A program made the position numbers and the translations under genes. This document shows positions 11,908-24,200 of a stretch of 64,000 bases of DNA, piece after piece. Positions within the stretch are counted from its first letter, which is position 1. Each line of letters starts with the position of its first letter. The notes beneath the pieces are model-generated. The model had not been told where the DNA came from. It saw nothing but the letters and a program-made list of their open reading frames with translations, and searched no databases. Source of the stretch: Branchiostoma floridae (lineage: Eukaryota; Chordata; Leptocardii; Amphioxiformes; Branchiostomatidae); NCBI RefSeq assembly GCF_000003815.2, contig NC_049996.1:3362119-3426118 (forward strand), read 5' to 3'.

Positions 11908-11913
11908 AATAAA
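11908..11913 (+). terminator. Poly(A) signal of the XKR gene
   Basis: AATAAA lies 310 bp after the XKR stop codon in AT-rich sequence, a plausible 3' UTR length. It is the first canonical hexamer on the plus strand downstream of the stop that I found. Confidence 0.55.
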
Positions 11914-11929
11914 ATACTGTCTGAAACAG

Positions 11930-12110
11930 TTACGTGTAACTCTAATTTTTCCTTTGAAATCCACTAAAAATGCAACAAGTACCATTTCAGAGGGTTTAAT
12001 TTTCAATATTTTCGGGGGGGGGGGGATATTTCCAGACCCCCCTAAGAAGCTCGCACCGCACCTGCAGCACTCATGGTCCTCAGATGGTAAGAAGAACCCC
12101 CCAAGCAAAT
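11930..12110. repeat. Member of the CAGAGGGTTT / poly-G repeat family
   Basis: Carries TTTCAGAGGGTTTAATTTTC, a G run near 12015-12024 and CCCCCCTAAGAAGCTCGCAC, as in relatives at 5990, 14095 and 15195. Non-coding. Confidence 0.55.
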
Positions 12111-12237
12111 CCTGAAAAGTATGGGCATGCTAGAGCACATGTTGGAAGGTGGAGCCCATCCCTTTAGATCTCCTTCCAAGCCTTTTAGTTTACCTCCCCA
12201 ACCAAAGTCAGATAACCATTTCTATATTATCATATAG

Positions 12238-12419
12238 CCAGGCGCCGCGGACCAATCAGAAGTCCCCGTTCCACGTTGGTTATGACGCAGTAACACATAG
12301 ATTCCAGCCAGGCAGGTGTGTATCTCTCTTCTGATTGGTCAGAATGAATTGCCACCGGCACCAGTGTTGATGCAAATGGACACTGGTGCCGTTGTCGATT
12401 CATTTTGACCAATCAGAAG
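12238..12419. mobile_element. MITE / hairpin with CCAATCAGAAG ends
   Basis: 12328-12419 is a near-perfect hairpin: CTTCTGATTGGTCAGAATGA at the left pairs with TCATTTTGACCAATCAGAAG at the right, and the internal arms CACCAGTGT / ACACTGGTG also pair. The leading part (TAGCCAGGCGCCGCGGACCA, TTGGTTATGACG) recurs at about 58180-58240. Confidence 0.75.
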
Positions 12420-13480
12420 GAGCGAAAGTAAGGTATATGCAGGCATTGGCATTCAAACCCAGTACCTCTGGTGTCTGGGTCAAACACCCAACAATTAAAC
12501 CAACACACACTTCCAAGACTAACCCTAACCCTTATTCAACATTATGGAATCAATCTGAACTGGGATACCCTGAAAAGAAGTCATATTCCAAAGGAAGTTG
12601 GAAATTACTTTAGAATGAAAATCAAATAAAGATTTGCTGAAAAAGAAACTGTCATTACTTGGACTTTCCCTATATTTACAATACACACTTTTTAACATGG
12701 CTTCACATTTGCATGGTCTAAAAAAACAAAAAAGAATAGTGCTAAATCTAAATCAAGTTTAAATAGATTACAGGGGTCTATCAAATCACAATAAACCATT
12801 ATCATGTTAATCCTGTTTAAATTGTTTATTATTTTTTCCTTTCTGTCTGTCTAGTTTGAACAAGGGTGTCAAATGATTTGAGTGACAGTTACAACACTAT
12901 ATCAATCAAGGTTGGTTTACACATACTTGTCAATCATGATTAGGAACCTACCATTTAAACAATTAGGGGAGCATTGTTACTTTTTGTAGTATTTTTAGTT
13001 ATTGAATCTATTGATAAATTTCTATGCATTTTACCAGTGGTTACATATTATGGAATTGTGGAAAAAAAATCATTTTTGGTTTGAATGATTCATATTTTCC
13101 ATTTTGTAAATTTCATTTCTTTCAGATAAAAAGTTACCTGTTATGCCGATCTTTTAAACAATGAAAGACAATGTACACATGGTTAGAAAACATAGAATTT
13201 ACAAATGTTTATATTCATTTATCAAATTTTCAGACAACTCAACAGAATGTAATTCATAATCACATACAACAAAACTAGAAAAGCAACATTTTCACCAAAA
13301 TGCAGAATATTTTCCCATAGCCTTTTGCCTATTAAGCTTGCCCTGTAATATTAGGTACAAGAACAAAATTGCTAATATTTGCAACAACAGAAAAAGAAAA
13401 CACCAACAAAAACAATATGTACTCCCCTACTTGGGAAAACATGATAACAAAAAGCTAGCATTTCCAATATGTATGAAATG
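12420..13480. other. No gene recognised
   Basis: AT-rich intergenic sequence without exon-like frames. The segment 13200-13250 (TATTCATTTATCAAATTTTCAGAC) also occurs near 5085, so part of it is repeat-derived. Confidence 0.45.
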
Positions 13481-13484
13481 TTAC

Positions 13485-13690
13485 TAAATAATTTTCAGCA
13501 AAGTTGTACCACACAGAAACTTCTTTTTAAGACAAAATGTGACAAAAAGCTTAATTCTTTACTAGAACTGCCAGAAGACATAATAACATATGTATGCAAT
13601 GTTTGCAAATAATTTTCACCAAATTCGTACAACGCAGAAACTACATTTTGAGACAAAATGCTACAAAAGGCTTCATTGTTTACTAGAAGA
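13485..13690. repeat. Diverged tandem duplication, about 115-bp unit
   Basis: Positions 13487-13570 and 13602-13688 align without gaps over most of their length: CAGAAAC, AAGACAAAATG / GAGACAAAATG, CTACAAAAGGCTTCATTGTT / TGACAAAAAGCTTAATTCTT. Non-coding. Confidence 0.6.
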
Positions 13691-13914
13691 CATTTCAAAG
13701 GGTCGGTCACAAAAACCTGTAATTAAGCGAGCTATTTGTACCTTCGGGGTGTCTTTTCGCTGTCCTTTAGGGGCATGTTTACACGTGTGGATGATCACGC
13801 TAATTATTCTTTTAATTACGGATCAATAGAAGGGTCACTCGAAACTGTGCACCTGTCTTGCCAAGAGGGATTTGTGCGGTTAGGCGTAATTATGTGACAA
13901 TATGAGTTGTGGTG

Positions 13915-14150
13915 GGGAACGGGTTCTAGCAAGCATCAGTTTTTCCATGCTTAGATGGAATTTTGCTGCTGGGGACGGAAAAAATTTTGCCTATTCCATC
14001 CTCTGTGAGCTGAAGTCGCTGTGGATTCTTTCACCAAAACCGATGCCTTTGAACTAAGCTGAGTCTACCAGTAAGATTTACCCCTCAAAATGTAGGAAAT
14101 AGCATTTCAGAGAGTCGACATTTCACAATTTTCCCGGGGGAGCAGACAAG
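13915..14150. repeat. Member of the GGGGACGGAAAAAATTTTG repeat family
   Basis: Shares the order of phrases with 5925-6065: TTTTGCTGCTGGGGACGGAA, then CTACCAG..AATTTACCCCTC, then CATTTCAGAGAGTC. It is a copy of the same element. Confidence 0.55.
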
Positions 14151-17100
14151 ACAAGATACTCTACAAGAGGGTCTGCATATTTGGGGTCCCAACAATAGCT
14201 TTCCGCTGAATTCAGAAGAACACTACATACAAATTGTGCCACAATCAAGAAAGTCAATTACGCAAAATTTAGTTGCTTCGCTACAAATTACATGAATAAG
14301 AAAACGGCTTTCCCTAAAAATTATGGGAAATCAAAATAGTCTTCTCACGCCATGCAGAAAAGAGCATGCAGACTCTCCTACAGAAATCACATTGAGAAAC
14401 TTGTGAGAGCCGCCCACTTGTTTTTACCAAGGGACCCAGCTGTTGCTAGTGGACTAATTGTAGGGCACAAAATGAAAATCAATCAGCATAAGAAAAGAAG
14501 CACAAATGTGGCACAAGATTCGGCCTTAGGAAAACCGTCATCAGTTAGATCTATAGAAAATGAAGCCTTGTCTATACTGTACATCTTGAAACATTTGTGG
14601 CAGTTTTATTTTCGAAATTGTGATATTTTAAATGTGCATTTCAATTCGTTACTACCATACTCCATACTACTAGTAGTTGCAACCGCAAATATGACTTAAA
14701 ACGCAAAAAAGATAATGTTGTTTCCCCTCTAAAATGTGAAATAAAGTCTATACAAAAATAGATGCAGTTACGGTATTTCTAGCCAGATAATGATTGTGTT
14801 TAGTTCCGGCTGCAAAAACTGCTCATGATGAGTCTGCATTGTCCCTTGGGAGTAGTGTACTGTTAGTGTATCATTACCATTATCATAACGATCACTCCCA
14901 CTCCTATTTGAGAAATGAATCATTTGAAAAAGACATACTGAAAACCTTAAGTACTCACGGTGTTCTAATACTAAAGTTTGTTAGTATTACAAGTAGAGTA
15001 GAGTAGAGAAGACTTCTTGGGCCAGGTGTGAATCCTCTTACTATGATAGTGGTTTTTGAGGGGTTCCACACAATACACACATACTTGGAGGTACCCAAAA
15101 AGGATGACCAATGAATGATTTCTCTCTTGACAATGCTGCTAATGAAAGTTTCAATTTTTCACTTTGAACTAAAATCCTCTTCAAGAAATGCCATGTCAGA
15201 GGGTTGAAGTTCCAAAATTGCATGCACTCAGACCCCCTAAAAAAGCTCACGTTTGTGGCATTTGTCTCAAGCCTTTAGAACTCACTATAAAAGGCCAAAA
15301 ATTCCCAAAATCTACCAAAGAACCTGCCAAACGAAATCCTAGCTACAGTACAGGCATGAGTACAACAAATGAAAGGACTGAATACAGTGTCCAAAACACA
15401 CACACACACTAAACACTAGGGATGTTTCTAAGTTCAACCAAGCATATCCCTGTACCTCCCATGTGTTTGCTGATGTACTGGGACCAACTGTGGTCCAAAC
15501 ACAATGCTTACACAGAGATACAAAGCTGTCTTTGTGTGGCATCAAAAATCTGGAAAATAGGCCACCATTGTCTGACAACCCCACACAAGCAAGGAAGAAC
15601 TAGTAGTTACAAAAGGAAATCTCGATTTCAAGAAATGAGAAAAAAATTTTAAAACATGGTTAAAACAGCAGCATGCATTGTTGTTTTAAGGGAGAGGCAT
15701 TTGAAACAATAACAAGAAGTTAAAACAAAAATAACAGAAGTTATTGTTTACACATTTGAGGAATAAAAGGGGCGGGGAAATATATAAAACAAATATATAC
15801 AGCACATGAGAAAATCAGTTTACTAGTATTTTCTAGAACTGTTCCTCAGAAACAATTTACTAGAGAAGGAAATTGTCACTATTTGAAAAACAGGAACACT
15901 TGAACTTTAGATAGAGTTCAAAGGCAAATCAGTGGAAATTAAATGCAGGACACAACTTGACATTTCTACAACTATTCCTACGAAATCATTAACTAGAATA
16001 GGAAAATTATTTTGTTTGTGGGGGATTTGAAAAACCGAGAATGTTAGAAGACGAATAATTCTTACACATTTCATGAATGATATAAACAAGAGTGAAAAAA
16101 ACATGGGGCAACATTAGGTTTCTACAACTACGTATTCCTACGAAATAATGAACAATAGTGTGTTTCTTGGGATTTAAATTAAAAGAACATAATGTAAGAT
16201 TATGAAAATATCTGAAGTCAATTTTTTGGCGATATCTTGATATCATACACATGCATGTACCTTCCATATCACATTGGCCAACAATAGTCAAGAAATGAAA
16301 ATACGGCATCAATGTATCATACGAACTCATAGCAAAGCTGCTAGTTTGTTTACATCCTACCAATGGGTATTTAATTGTACCACCAAAAAATGGGGGAACC
16401 ATAATATTTGTGAAATAAATGTCCTGAATATGATTATGTGGTAAACTGTGTATCTCATTCTCAACATCAATCTTTGTTGAACAGGATAATTTTGTCATCC
16501 AGAATATTTTTGCCACAAAAATCTTACATTGAATACCTTTAAAAAAACAAGAACGTAAGAAGACGACTTTTCCACGGATGGTTTGGAAGACCAAAACAAA
16601 TCGGCGCCAGGACCAGAGGGGTGTCAAATATCTGTGAACAAGCGCCTACCAGCCTAAACAAACCTCTTTCCCTCTGATCTTCGAGGATAGCAGTCTTGTA
16701 CACTGACAGGAGAGCTTGTATCTACTATTTACACAAAATACCAGACCCATTGTACCAAATGTATCCTTGTCAACTGATAAAAATGTGTAAAAGAGTAAAA
16801 TTTTTGCTGTAAAATCCACGTCGATTTTTTTTCTTTGCACACAAAAAATTTAAGGGCTTCCACAAAGATAACAAAAATGGCAGAATGCTAGAGATAATGT
16901 TTTTCTAAAGCTATGTTTATCGGATTTAGGTCAACGTAATATTGTTGTTGTATGGGAGAAAGATTAAAAGTTGGGAGAAAAGTTTTTAACGGGAATGTTA
17001 GATTAATTTTCACGAACCTGTGGCGCTCTCGGTCTTGGTCGCGAGCTTGCGGCATTATTCCACGGCTCTCTACCGTCTATGTCCCGCTAGTTCCGGGCTT

Positions 17101-17349
17101 CAAAGCTGGCTCAGACCCACATCTCATCGTCTGATTCAGATCTGCAGCGATATCTGACTCAACAGACGGATATTTGTGGAGTAAAGCGTCACAAAAGTCC
17201 GGCCGCGACCACAAAGAGTGAAATTCCGTCCGCTACGGCGGCCATGTTGGATACGGTATGATGGGACTAATTGGGCGAGACCATTCTGGTTCAGAGGGGT
17301 GTTTTTTGCCTCTATCTTCTTTTTGCGCCATGTTGATTTGATTACTAGT
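14151..17349. other. Intergenic, no gene recognised
   Basis: Several open frames of 60-200 codons exist, the longest being minus-strand 16007-16627. They lack domain content, compositional bias and splice context, so I do not call genes. 15185-15260 is another CAGAGGGTT-family fragment. 16950-17330 is CpG-rich (TCTCGGTCTTGGTCGCGAGC; GTCCGCTACGGCGGCCATG) and could be a promoter or first-exon region, but no transcript can be attached to it. Confidence 0.4.
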
Positions 17350-19490
17350 ATATGAATGACAAAAAAATTGACAACCCAAAAAGCTGATGCGAAAGTTTGA
17401 CCCCTAAACAGTTGCCTTCATTATGAAATCTATGCAGCCTGATAAAGGTTGAACAAATGACTGAATACACAGAATATACTAAGTAGTATATAGTGAGCAA
17501 TAGCTTTACAACAAGGTTCTTCATTTTTGTTCTTTCACATCTTCTTTGACCTTGTTAATAATTTCTATGACATTAGTATCCTTTTTTTCTGATATTTATT
17601 TTTGCAATCCACGGGAAATATATATTTGCTTATTTAGAAGCTGCTTTGTACGAGTTAGAGTATGGTTGAAAACTTTTTATTTTTATTTCTTGGAAACGAC
17701 CAAAAATTGATGAGTGCGTGGATGTCATCCATACAATCAAATCAACATGGCCTATCGTTAAAGAAAAGGGGAAAATTGTCAGTTTGGCGGCGCTTGAAGT
17801 TGAACCCAACTTGCTTTTGGGTGAATATACATCGGACATCGTACCGGTACAAAACCGGTTTTTCTTATTGATCAGGTCCGGTTTTGACCGGTCCGGTAAA
17901 CCCGGACCTAAAAAAATTCGTTGGACCGGATGTTGGGCCTATTGGAAAATGAAAAGATTCATGATCAGGCATTCACACATTTGGGGGCTTACTGGTCGAA
18001 GAAAATAACAAGAGCGAAGTAGTGTAGAGTCTATAGTCATTTCTGTAACATTTACAATTAATCGTATAACGTTAGTGGCAGTTGGTCTTGTAAGATTTTA
18101 AAACGCCAATGGGAGTCGCACACTCCACCAAATATACTTTTCTTTGTAGTGATTTCACTATTTTTGCAGTCTGAATAGAATGTCATTCTCAAAATTTACT
18201 TGCCTACTAAAGTACAAGAGGAAATGTGACATGTGAAAGATAGCTTTAGACCTATGTCATAACATTTTCATACAGTCATGTTTTCAAGGTCTTTTCTGCT
18301 TTTGCGTCATTGCAATATTTACAACTTCCGCCAGGTAGCACTTTAGCACACTGTTACATCCTGATCTCCAAGTCCAAGTGCAAATGTTTCCAACCGAAAT
18401 CGTTTTTGTTTCACGTCACATTTTGATTGCATTTCTCAAACTAGCTTGGCGAATCCTTCGGTTCAGAGTCTAACCACTACGACGAAGTCGTAATCAAGAC
18501 TGTGCAGCCTTTAATGGTACAGTAAGAAAGAATGTAAGTCTTATAAAAGTAAGTTAAAGAGGGAATGGACACGGCAAATAGTTGGCATGTTATAAACGTA
18601 CGAAATACGAATGAAAGCTTATGTTGGTGGAAACCATAGTTGTAAAGTTGAAACTTCGTTCCAACACAAAGGAGGCCGGCCATATACATAAGAACACATC
18701 TACCCTCTTTGAACCGTGATGATGGTTCCGCCTTCCCTCCATCTACGATTCGCTGCTGACGTCATCCTCCGACTTCCGGAACACCAGTAAAAGCGAATCA
18801 TACATCTGAAGAGGGTCGACGTTCTTGCTTTTTTACAGAACATTTATGGTGAGTTCTTCTATTGTGTTGGAACAAAGTTTTTAACTTTGCAACGTACGTA
18901 TACACCAGCATCACATTACAACGTCATGAATTTGCTCTTCATGCCTTTGCCAACAAGTTAAGTTCAGTACTGAGGCGCTGTTTACGTTAACTTTGCAACA
19001 GGGGTTTTGTGTGTGAATCAAACTTTGGACATCATTTGATGAAAACTTGCTGTAATATAATTATGAAGAAGAAAAAACTTTGATATTTGATAGTTATGAA
19101 AATCTTAAGTTATAACCTATGAAAATAGGTGGCTTGTGCAGGTTGAGAACGCAGACAAAATAAAAATAAATATCTAAACGGACACTTTTATGTATTTCAT
19201 ACAAATCAAATATACATGTATTTCATACATTTCGACATTTGTTATACTGATATTGAAAGATCATCTGTTATGCCAATCCTTCCTCTAAATAATGTGATAA
19301 ATTTCAATAAAACAAAAAGAAAAAACGTAACAAAACAATAACGGTATGCATATGTTTCCGTTCTGTGAATTATGAACACATTCTTGGCAATCAACTTATG
19401 TCTTGAGTGGACTTCACAACATTTTCCCATTTGTCCTTCTGGAACATTCTTAGCAGAAGTATTTAGACAAAAGGTAACGGCATGTCTCAT
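17350..19490. repeat. Segmental duplication, copy A, 3' flank of gene A
   Basis: Collinear in the same orientation with 41920-44100: AGCTGATGCGAAAGTTTGAC region, TTGTACGAGTTAGAGTATGG at 17646/42291, GGTACAAAACCGGTTTTTCT at 17847/42488, AGGTTGAGAACGCAGACAAA at 19139/43473. It is diverged by small indels and substitutions. It marks the left edge of the duplicated block seen in this window. No gene seen inside. Confidence 0.8.
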
Positions 19491-19604
19491 AACGACATTA
19501 ATCTGAAAGAGAGTTGTACTCGGTACACTTGCGAATTATTATTCAACAATATATTTTGTCCTTACAATAGACTTCAGCGCTTATAAAATCATTTATCATT
19601 TTAA

Positions 19605-20559
19605 CCCTATTCAGACCGGGCTTTTTTGGTCATCCCTGGACGGGGGGGGGGGGGGGGCTTTTGAGGCCCTCCACTTCTAAGTGCTATAACTCTAAAACGA
19701 CAAGTTGTAGAGCCACAAAATTTTTAGGACATGATGTCGACATAATATCTGACAAGTATGTGACGTTTGACGTTACGTTGACGTAAGATGACGTAATTAT
19801 GACGTCATCAATTTGATTATATTGGCCAAACCCATGAAAAAAGGGTATTCTCAGAAAACTTCACGTTACGCTACAAAAATGTAACAACAAGTGCAGATAA
19901 CAGACTAATAATGTTTGTTACGCCTTGCGTTGCCAATAGCAACATCAATGACGTCAATATGACGTCATAAAATGACGTCATGCACATTTAAGATACGAGT
20001 TGGGCTCCGCCATATTATATCCACCACCTTGAATTTTTTAAAAATACTTTTTTTGCAACAAATAATCACAAAGGGCAATGGAAATAGACTAAATTCATTG
20101 ATTTAGATGGTTTTTGATGAAAAAATACCAGGTTATTACAAATTTTAAGGGATAATTAGCTTGTTATTCTTGATCTGGCCATTCGGTCCGCCATCTTGGA
20201 GTTTGGGCTGATGACGTCATCAAATTAGCATAATTTATGCATATATAATTATGAAAGATATGCTATATAATATAAGATTTTATTTATGTAACAAAATCAC
20301 AGTAATATAGCAAACAAATGTGAAAAATACATCGTTAGGACCAAAAATAGTAATTTTTGGCAAAACTGCCTGTCAACAAACGGTTGCCATGGCAACAAGA
20401 AAAAATGAAAAATTTGTCAAACTTCGTAAAATTGTTGCCACTAATATTTTAGGAAAACTCACCAAATTTGGTGGCTCTAGCGTAAGCTGTTCTGGCGTTA
20501 TAGGGCATCAAAGTTAGCGCAGGCCTCAAAAGCCCCCCCCCCCCCTGGTCTGAATAGGG
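19605..20559. mobile_element. Non-autonomous piggyBac-type transposon with TTAA target duplication
   Basis: The ends are CCCTATTCAGACC..GGTCTGAATAGGG, flanked on both sides by TTAA (19601-19604 and 20560-20563). TTAA target sites and CCC-type termini are the hallmark of the piggyBac superfamily. Subterminal poly-G (19642-19658) and poly-C (20531-20545) tracts are also inverted copies. The 955-bp interior has no transposase, so mobility would need a partner. A truncated relative lies at 27415-27729. Confidence 0.85.
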
Positions 20560-20563
20560 TTAA

Positions 20564-21178
20564 GACTTAGGTCCCAATACGTAACCCGCGGCCCTGCCGG
20601 GTAGCTTTCGGAAACGAAAAATATTACATAAAAGACACAGAACGTTAGAAAAATAGCCATGAGCATAATTTCCTTAATAAACATTTTTTTTTTTTATTTT
20701 TCTTTTCGCAAACATCCCGACCGGGGCCCGGTTTGGAAATGGGACCTAAGCCGAAAGTGCCTAATGTGCGATTTTGAATCGCTTGGAGATTCTTGGCAGG
20801 GGAGCAAGGCCTAAGCACTTATTTTAGGCAAGTAGGCAGGATCGCTTGACTGTAGAATTTTCATAATTCTCTGCATTCGTTACGGATGTTGGACAGCTGC
20901 TTGTTTGATGTGGTGGCTCAAACGTTATCAATGAATCTTTATGATCTTTTAGGTGTAGGGCCACCAAACAAGTCATGCAAAGATTCCAACGAGTGTGGGG
21001 TATCTGAGGAGAGAAAATGGTGACAATTATTGCATCAAAACAAATTAAACCTTTCATAAAAACAATGACCACCGTGTTTGTAAACAGGGAGTAAAACAAA
21101 TCAAGGGTAGACTCCCCCCAAATGCTTTTTGCTTCAAAAAGTGTCGATGGCATCAGCAGGTTGTGATTGACATACCTT
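20564..21178 (-). other. Probable 3' UTR and downstream sequence of gene A
   Basis: Follows the TGA stop of gene A. A minus-strand AATAAA (plus-strand TTTATT at 20693-20698) sits in a T-rich run and is a weak poly(A) candidate. No other exon seen. Confidence 0.4.
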
Positions 21179-21204
21179 TCAACCATCCGAAGATTCTGAA
21201 GAGT
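21179..21204 (-). CDS. Gene A terminal coding exon (acidic tail and stop)
   Basis: After the Death exon (donor GGAAG|gtaagt, phase 1), the acceptor tcgtttcag|AC gives the tail DSSESSDG and TGA at 21179-21181. The phase fits. The tail is short and Ser/acidic-rich. Confidence 0.7.
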
Positions 21205-24200
21205 CTGAAACGACAAATACATTGCATCATAAAACTTTCACAGACATTGAAAACCATGTTCTAACGCAGGCATTAATATAAAACAAATCAGAGCAAAAGA
21301 AGAAAGTATTATGCTTTTTAGTATAACAGCTGCAAGGGCAGGTTCCTCTTTTCTCTGAGGAACCTGCGAAGTACTTACCTTCCAGTGTCTCTGCAAGATG
21401 CCTTTGTTCGATTTTGACGAGAGCGTTCTTCAGGGCCTGAAGAGTTGCAGCTTCTCCATCCCTGTTCCTCCACCTCCTCAACATCTCCCAACACCTCCTG
21501 TCTGTGTCAGGCTTTTTCCGCTCTATTCCATCTATCTGGTTCGCGGTGAAGTTCAGCTTTCGAGCCAAGTTGTCCCAATTGGCACTCACTCCATAAACGA
21601 CTTTGTCGAAATAGTTGTCCACATCAACTAGAACAAAAAAAACATAAAACTCAGACAGTGGAAATTATAAGACGTTGTCCCCGTTCGAGATTCACATATT
21701 ATTAACCTTTTCCGGGTTATCAAAAGAAAATTCTGATTTTGTAGGTGTTTGAAGAACAAACAGATTAAAGTAGCTGCAAGAGGTCTTCTTATTTGGTTAA
21801 TACTAGGTCATCGCGATTTTCATGGGCTGTTTGGTTTGGTTTGGTTTTATTCTCCATTAGTGACTAATATGTCACTAGTCCGGGTGAATGATGTAAATCA
21901 CCATATGACTGATACGAGACGGAGGTTCCCCAGGCCTCCATCCGGGAAATTTGTAGTGAATCACCAGACAGAAAGATTTGTTCCATCACACACCGGAGCA
22001 TTTTCACAAACCTCCTTCATCAATATTCAAAGTGTGGTGGATCAAAATTCCTTAAAAAAAATAATTGTTAAAGGTCCAAAACAATTTTGTGGTTGTATGT
22101 ATTGCTTGTACAGAATCATTGAGATATATATATCAGTATCGTGCTTACATGTTTAATATGACTTTACCAGTACCTTGCTTTGGTAGTTTCGAGGAAGGGC
22201 CACTGTCGCTGAGCTGTCTTCCGCGTCGCTTTTGGCTTGTTTTCTTTTCACCTATTATCAAGGAAAGATGACAAAGGTAATTAAGAGCAGATGTCTGTAA
22301 GGATCAAACAATGGTGGCAAAGGTCAAAAAATCGATTTGGCTCATATTTTGCACAGTGATAGTACTTGGTCCACAACCCCTCAAAATAGCTTTCTTTTAG
22401 ATCAAAACTCCTTGTTGCCATGGTAACGGGCCAACAAAGTTTTCTGGCCATTTTCCCCAATTTCCGCATCTCAAAAACACGGAAATCGGCGTACTGTACG
22501 GCATTGTCATTCCAACACCTTTTATTGTATCGCCAAAACAAAACAAGATCTAAATAGACCAACATTTTGGCTTTTTAGAAATTGTTGTGAAATTTCCAAC
22601 GAGATAGAATTGAGTTCTTGGGCAGCATCAAAACAATACAATGTGTCAAGCTTCAAAATAACGTAATTTTTGGCCCAACTTTGTAACGCCATAAGTGCCG
22701 AGCTGGTGATTTTTTTTACTTGAAATTTGTACCCTGTATAGATGATTGATATACCTATCCAATGCATGGTTGCAAAGTTTGGGGTATTGTTTGGTTGTCA
22801 CATGGTCGTCCTCAAAAGTAGGCCAGCTTTTGCGTTTGACGAAAATTGTGAATTTTAGCCATGTTCAAAGTACTACATGTGACAAAATAAAACAGAAATC
22901 TAACTCAACTTCTTGTCAAAGAGATATCTATGTATTGTCTATTCAATAAATGTTTGAAGAGTTTTAGATCGTAACGTTTAGTCACGTGGTTGTCCCTGGA
23001 AGTAGGCCATTTTTTGCGTTTGGCAAAATTTTGAATTTTAGCCATGTTCAAAGTGTTTTCTGTGACAAAGTGAATTTAAATTCTGATTCAACTTCTTGTC
23101 AAAGGGAAACTTAGGTATTGCCTATCTAATAAATAATTTCAGAATTTTGAGTCATAAAATGTAGTCCCGTGGTTGTCCCTGAAAGTAGGTCACTTTTTTG
23201 CATTTGGCGAAAATTGTGAATTTTAGCCATGTTCAAAGTGTTTTCTGTGACAAATTGACTTCAAATTCTGATTCAACTTCTTTTCAAAGAGAGGCCAAGG
23301 TATTGCCTATCTAATAAATGATTGCAGAATTTTGAGTCATGAAATGCAGTCACGTGGTTGTCCCTGAAAGTAGGTCAATTTTTTATTTGACGAAAATTGT
23401 GAATTCTAGCCATTTTCAAAGTACTCTACATGACAAAGCAAATTAGAATACTGATTCAACTTCTCGTCAAAGAAAGATCTATATATCGCCTAACTAATAA
23501 ATGCTTGAAGAGTTTCAAGTAGCAATTTTTAGTCACATAGTTGTCTGAAAGTAGGCCATATCTAGATCTATCAAATGAATTCTAGTGAGCGTCCCTTTAG
23601 ATACGGATTACAGAACGTAGCTGAAACAATATTTCATATTATGTATTGCATATCACTACTTTAAAAGACACAGAGGCCATGCAACATTAATTTTTGATCA
23701 AACACTGTAATCAATTCAGTATCAGTCATTGTAGTGCCAATCCAATACTTATTGACATCGTTAAACGTTTGAAATTTGCACATTGTAAAATGTTTAAGCA
23801 AAACAAACTTTCCAAAAGTCATCTGCTCCAAAGTATCAGAGTCTTCTAACAACATTTCTCTAAGCCAATTGAAGTACAGTTTATAACGTTTCAGATCTTT
23901 CAAAACTAAATAGATAATATATACTAGAGTTCCGAGACCCCATACATTCGCCAAATAATTCTACCCTTTACAACTACTGTATTAATTGTTTCGGTCATTA
24001 ATTATGCAAATAAGATTTTCATTTGCTTGGATTCTATTACTTGTTTATCTCTTCCACCGAATAACAGATGTAAACAATCTATGTTAGAAAGACTTTCATT
24101 GCATTTTGTAATAATCTATGCAAGTAAGGACCTCATTTACATAACTAATGTTCAACAATAATGTTCACCTGTACATAACTTCCAAATGATACCAGTAAGA

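Noticed and set aside
16007-16627. 206-codon minus-strand open frame
   Set aside because: No domain, biased AT composition, no matching splice sites or paralogue. Likely chance.
22174-22251. Alternative acceptors for the gene A linker exon (at about 22243 and 22235)
   Set aside because: Both lead to a stop in or before the Death domain; only the acceptor after ttgataatag keeps the frame.
22795-23560. Tandem 180-bp repeats considered as a CRISPR-like array
   Set aside because: Units are long, contiguous and diverged, with no short direct repeat/spacer structure, in an animal genome.
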